From the NCBI GenBank assembly GCA_025363295.1, contig JANYEC010000033.1:34256-98255 (forward strand): a stretch of DNA of 64,000 nucleotides, read 5' to 3'. Below are positions 61,030 to 64,000 of this stretch, piece after piece (positions within the stretch are counted from its first letter, which is position 1; the number at the start of each line of letters is the position of its first letter). Made by a program: the position numbers and the translations under genes. The notes beneath the pieces are model-generated. The model worked only from the letters and a program-made list of their open reading frames with translations. It was not told the origin of the DNA and ran no database searches. The stretch is from Akkermansiaceae bacterium (lineage in GTDB: Bacteria > Verrucomicrobiota > Verrucomicrobiia > Verrucomicrobiales > Akkermansiaceae).

Positions 61030-64000
61030 TCTAATCCCTTCTTCGATCATCCCATCCTAAACTCCCCCTACGAGTGCCCGCCGCGACACTGGGAGCTGGC
61101 TCCAGACGGGCAACCGACCCAAAAAATCATCGAATCCCGGCGGAGCGCCGAGTTCATCACTCCCATCCCCAAGCCCAAGAAGCGGAAGGGATCCAAGAAT
61201 CAGGATGAAATGCTCTTCGACGAGGGCAAGGGCATCTCCACAAAGGAGCAGCGTTACGACCCCAATCCCATCATCAACGAGGTTCGAGGTTTTGTCGCTA
61301 TCTGGCGGGGTCTCGCTCCCGGACTGTGGCAGGTGACGCCGGAGAGCCAGCGGCTTCTCCAGCACTGGCGGCATCACAAATTCAGCGGCCCCCGCCCGTT
61401 CTTCTGTCAGGTCGAGGCTGTGGAAACTGCCATCTGGCTCACCGAAGTGGCTCCCAAGTCCGTTTCCGGGAAACGCATTCTCTCCCTCCTGGCCAGCGTC
61501 AACAAGGAGGCCAACCCGGATCTCATGCGGCTTGCGCTCAAGCTCGCCACCGGCGCTGGCAAGACGACAGTCATGGCCATGCTCATCGCCTGGCAGACGA
61601 TCAACGCGGTTCGCAGCCCCGGCAGCAAGACGTTCACTCGTGGATTCCTCATCGTCGCCCCCGGCCTCACCATCAAGGACCGCCTCCAGGTCCTCCAGCC
61701 GAACGATCCGAACAGCTACTACAAGGACCGCGAACTGGTGCCGGGCGACATGCTCGACGAGGTGAACCGCGCCAAGATCGTCATTACCAACTACCACGCC
61801 TTCAAGTTGCGTGAGCGCATCGAGATTTCCAAAGGCGGTCGCCAGCTCCTCAAAGGCCGCACCGGCGACGACATCCTGACCACCGAGACCGAGGGCCAGA
61901 TGATCCAGCGCGTCATGCCGGATCTGATGGGTATGAAAAACATCCTCGTGATCAATGACGAGGCGCACCACTGCTACCGCGAGAAAGCCGGCGAGAGCGT
62001 GGAGGACGAGGAGGATCTCAAGGGTGAGGAAAAGCAGGAGGCCAAGAAAAACAAGGAAGCCGCCCGTCTCTGGATCTCAGGCCTGGAAGCGGTGAACCGT
62101 AAAATCGGGGTATCACGCGTGATGGACTTGTCAGCCACGCCGTTTTTCCTCAGTGGCTCCGGCTACGTAGAAGGAACCTTGTTCCCGTGGACCATGAGCG
62201 ACTTCTCCCTGATGGACGCCATCGAGTGCGGCATCGTCAAGCTGCCTCGTGTCCCCGTGGCGGAAAACATTCCGGGCAATGAAATGCCCATGTTCCGAAA
62301 TCTCTGGGAGGCCCTGAAAAAGCAAAAAGTCAGCCTGCCGAAAGCCGGACGGAACAAGGCCGGTGACCTCGATCCCCTGAAGCTGCCCATCCTGCTCCAG
62401 ACCGCCATCGAGTCTCTTTACGGTCACTACGCCAAGACCTTCGACCTTTGGCAGCAGAGCGGCATCTCCGTTCCTCCATGCTTCATCATCGTCTGTCAAA
62501 ACACCGCCATCTCCAAGCTGGTTTATGATTTCGTCTCCGGCTTCATGCAGAAAAACGCGGATGGCACCGAGACCCCCGTGGGTGGACGGCACCAACTCTT
62601 CCGAAATTTCGACGAATACGGCAATCCGCTCCCCAGACCGAACACGCTCCTGATCGACAGCGAGCAGCTCGAATCCGGCGAAGCCCTCGACGACAGCTTC
62701 CGCGGCATGGCCGCCGACGAGATCGAGCGCTTCCGCCGGGAAATGCACGAGCGCAGCGGCAATGTCCGCTCAGCCGATGATATCACCGACCAGGAGCTTC
62801 TCCGCGAGGTCATGAACACCGTCGGCAAGGCCGGTCAACTCGGTGCCGGCATCCGCTGCGTCGTTTCCGTCTCCATGCTTACGGAAGGCTGGGATGCAAA
62901 CAACGTCACCCACGTCCTTGGCATCCGGGCCTTTGGCACCCAGCTCTTGTGCGAGCAGGTCATCGGCCGTGCCCTGCGCCGTCAGTCCTACGAGCTGAAC
63001 GAGGAAGGCCTCTTCAACGTCGAATACGCCGATGTCTTCGGCATTCCCTTCGACTTCACCGCCAAGCCCGTCATCGCGCCGCCGCAACCGCCGCGGGAAA
63101 CCATCCAGGTGAAGGCCCTCCGCCCGGAGCGCGACTCTCTGGAAATCCGCTTTCCGCGGGTCGAAGGCTACCGCGTGGAGTTGCCCGAGGAGCGGCTTGA
63201 AGCCAAGTTCGATTCCGATTCCACCCTGATCCTCAGCCCCGAGTTGGTCGGCCCTTCCGTCACCCAGAACTCCGGCATCATCGGGGAAACGGCGGACATG
63301 GGCCTGAAGCACCTCGGCGACATGCGCCCGTCCACACTGCTCTTCCACCTCACCCAGCGACTGCTTTACACCAAATGGCGCGACCCCGGCGAGGAAGCCA
63401 AGTTGCATCTCTTCGGCCAGCTCAAGCGCATCACCAAGGAATGGCTGGACACCTGCCTCATCTGCAAGGGCAACACCTATCCCGCCCTGCTCATGTATCA
63501 GCAACTCGCGGACCTTGCCTGCAACAAGATCACCGCCGGTATCACCGAAGCATTCGCCGACACCCGTCCCATCAAGGCTTTGTTGGATCCGTACAATTCC
63601 ACCGGCTCCACCAAACACGTCCGTTTCAATACCTCGAAAACCGACCGCTGGGACACCCAGGGCCCGCCGCCGAAATCCCACCTCAACTGGGTCATCCTCG
63701 ACAGCGACTGGGAAGCCGAGTTCTGCCGCGTGGCGGAGTCGCATCCGCAAGTCCGCGCCTACGTCAAGAATCACAACCTCGGGCTGGAAGTCCCATACCG
63801 CTACGGTTCCGAAACCCGCCGCTACCTCCCGGACTTCATCGTCCTCGTGGACGATGGCCACGGCCCGGACGACCTGCTCCACCTCATCGTGGAAATCAAA
63901 GGCTACCGCCGTGAGGACGCCAAGGAAAAGGCCACCACCATGAAAACCTACTGGGTTCCCGGTGTGAACCACCTCGCCACCCACGGCCGCTGGGCCTTCG
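61030..64000 (+). CDS. Type III restriction enzyme Res-like DEAD/DEAH helicase-endonuclease, 3' end beyond window
   Basis: Frame-1 reading from ATG 61030: MSNPFFDHPILNSPYECPPRHWELAPDGQPT...LKLATGAGKTTVMAML...ILVINDEAHHCYRE...MDLSATPFFL...PDFIVLVDD...LIVEIKGYR. No stop before the window end, so absent from the ORF track. Confidence 0.92.

Noticed and set aside
61057-61971. 304 aa minus-strand ORF (and antisense ORFs 62131-62748 and 62770-63984)
   Set aside because: They lie opposite the clear Res-like gene; sequences are low-complexity Val/Gly/Glu/Asp-rich antisense translations without recognisable domains.

Overview
The window is a 64 kb bacterial chromosomal segment. The mix of DUF1501/DUF1553 genes, a GxxExxY protein, MprF and mreBCD suggests Verrucomicrobiota/PVC, but that placement is inference. 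Most of it is conserved chromosomal content: a 6-4-photolyase-like protein (5'-truncated), fabG, sixA, parA, mreBCD-PBP2-RNase G, pyk, tandem PilT ATPases, msrA, pyrF, a nuoD/E/F locus, aspartate aminotransferase, recN, obgE, a M23 peptidase, recQ, ruvC, lipB and an mntR-like regulator. Regions worth a second look: (1) a minus-strand cluster at about 31.6-39.0 kb with a single-module NRPS (C-A-T-TE), a BioF2/FemAB-like acyltransferase, an AsnB-like ATPase lacking the glutaminase Cys, and a 2H phosphoesterase; (2) a nuo locus split by an mprF-acvB pair and by a GxxExxY cassette bounded by near-perfect inverted repeats; (3) a second PilT paralogue whose Walker B glutamate is replaced; (4) a Phd/PIN toxin-antitoxin pair with an inverted repeat next to the antitoxin ATG; (5) a restriction/helicase gene (type III Res-like) that runs off the right edge, is missing from the supplied ORF track, and follows a roughly 670 bp non-coding stretch; (6) a decayed IS630-type transposase; (7) a dispersed intergenic 'CCGCAGATGGACGCAGATT' repeat; (8) apparent frame-independent enrichment of CTAG/CTAAC/GTTAG words. 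No rRNA, tRNA or CRISPR array was recognised. All calls come from reading motifs by eye; no database search was possible.
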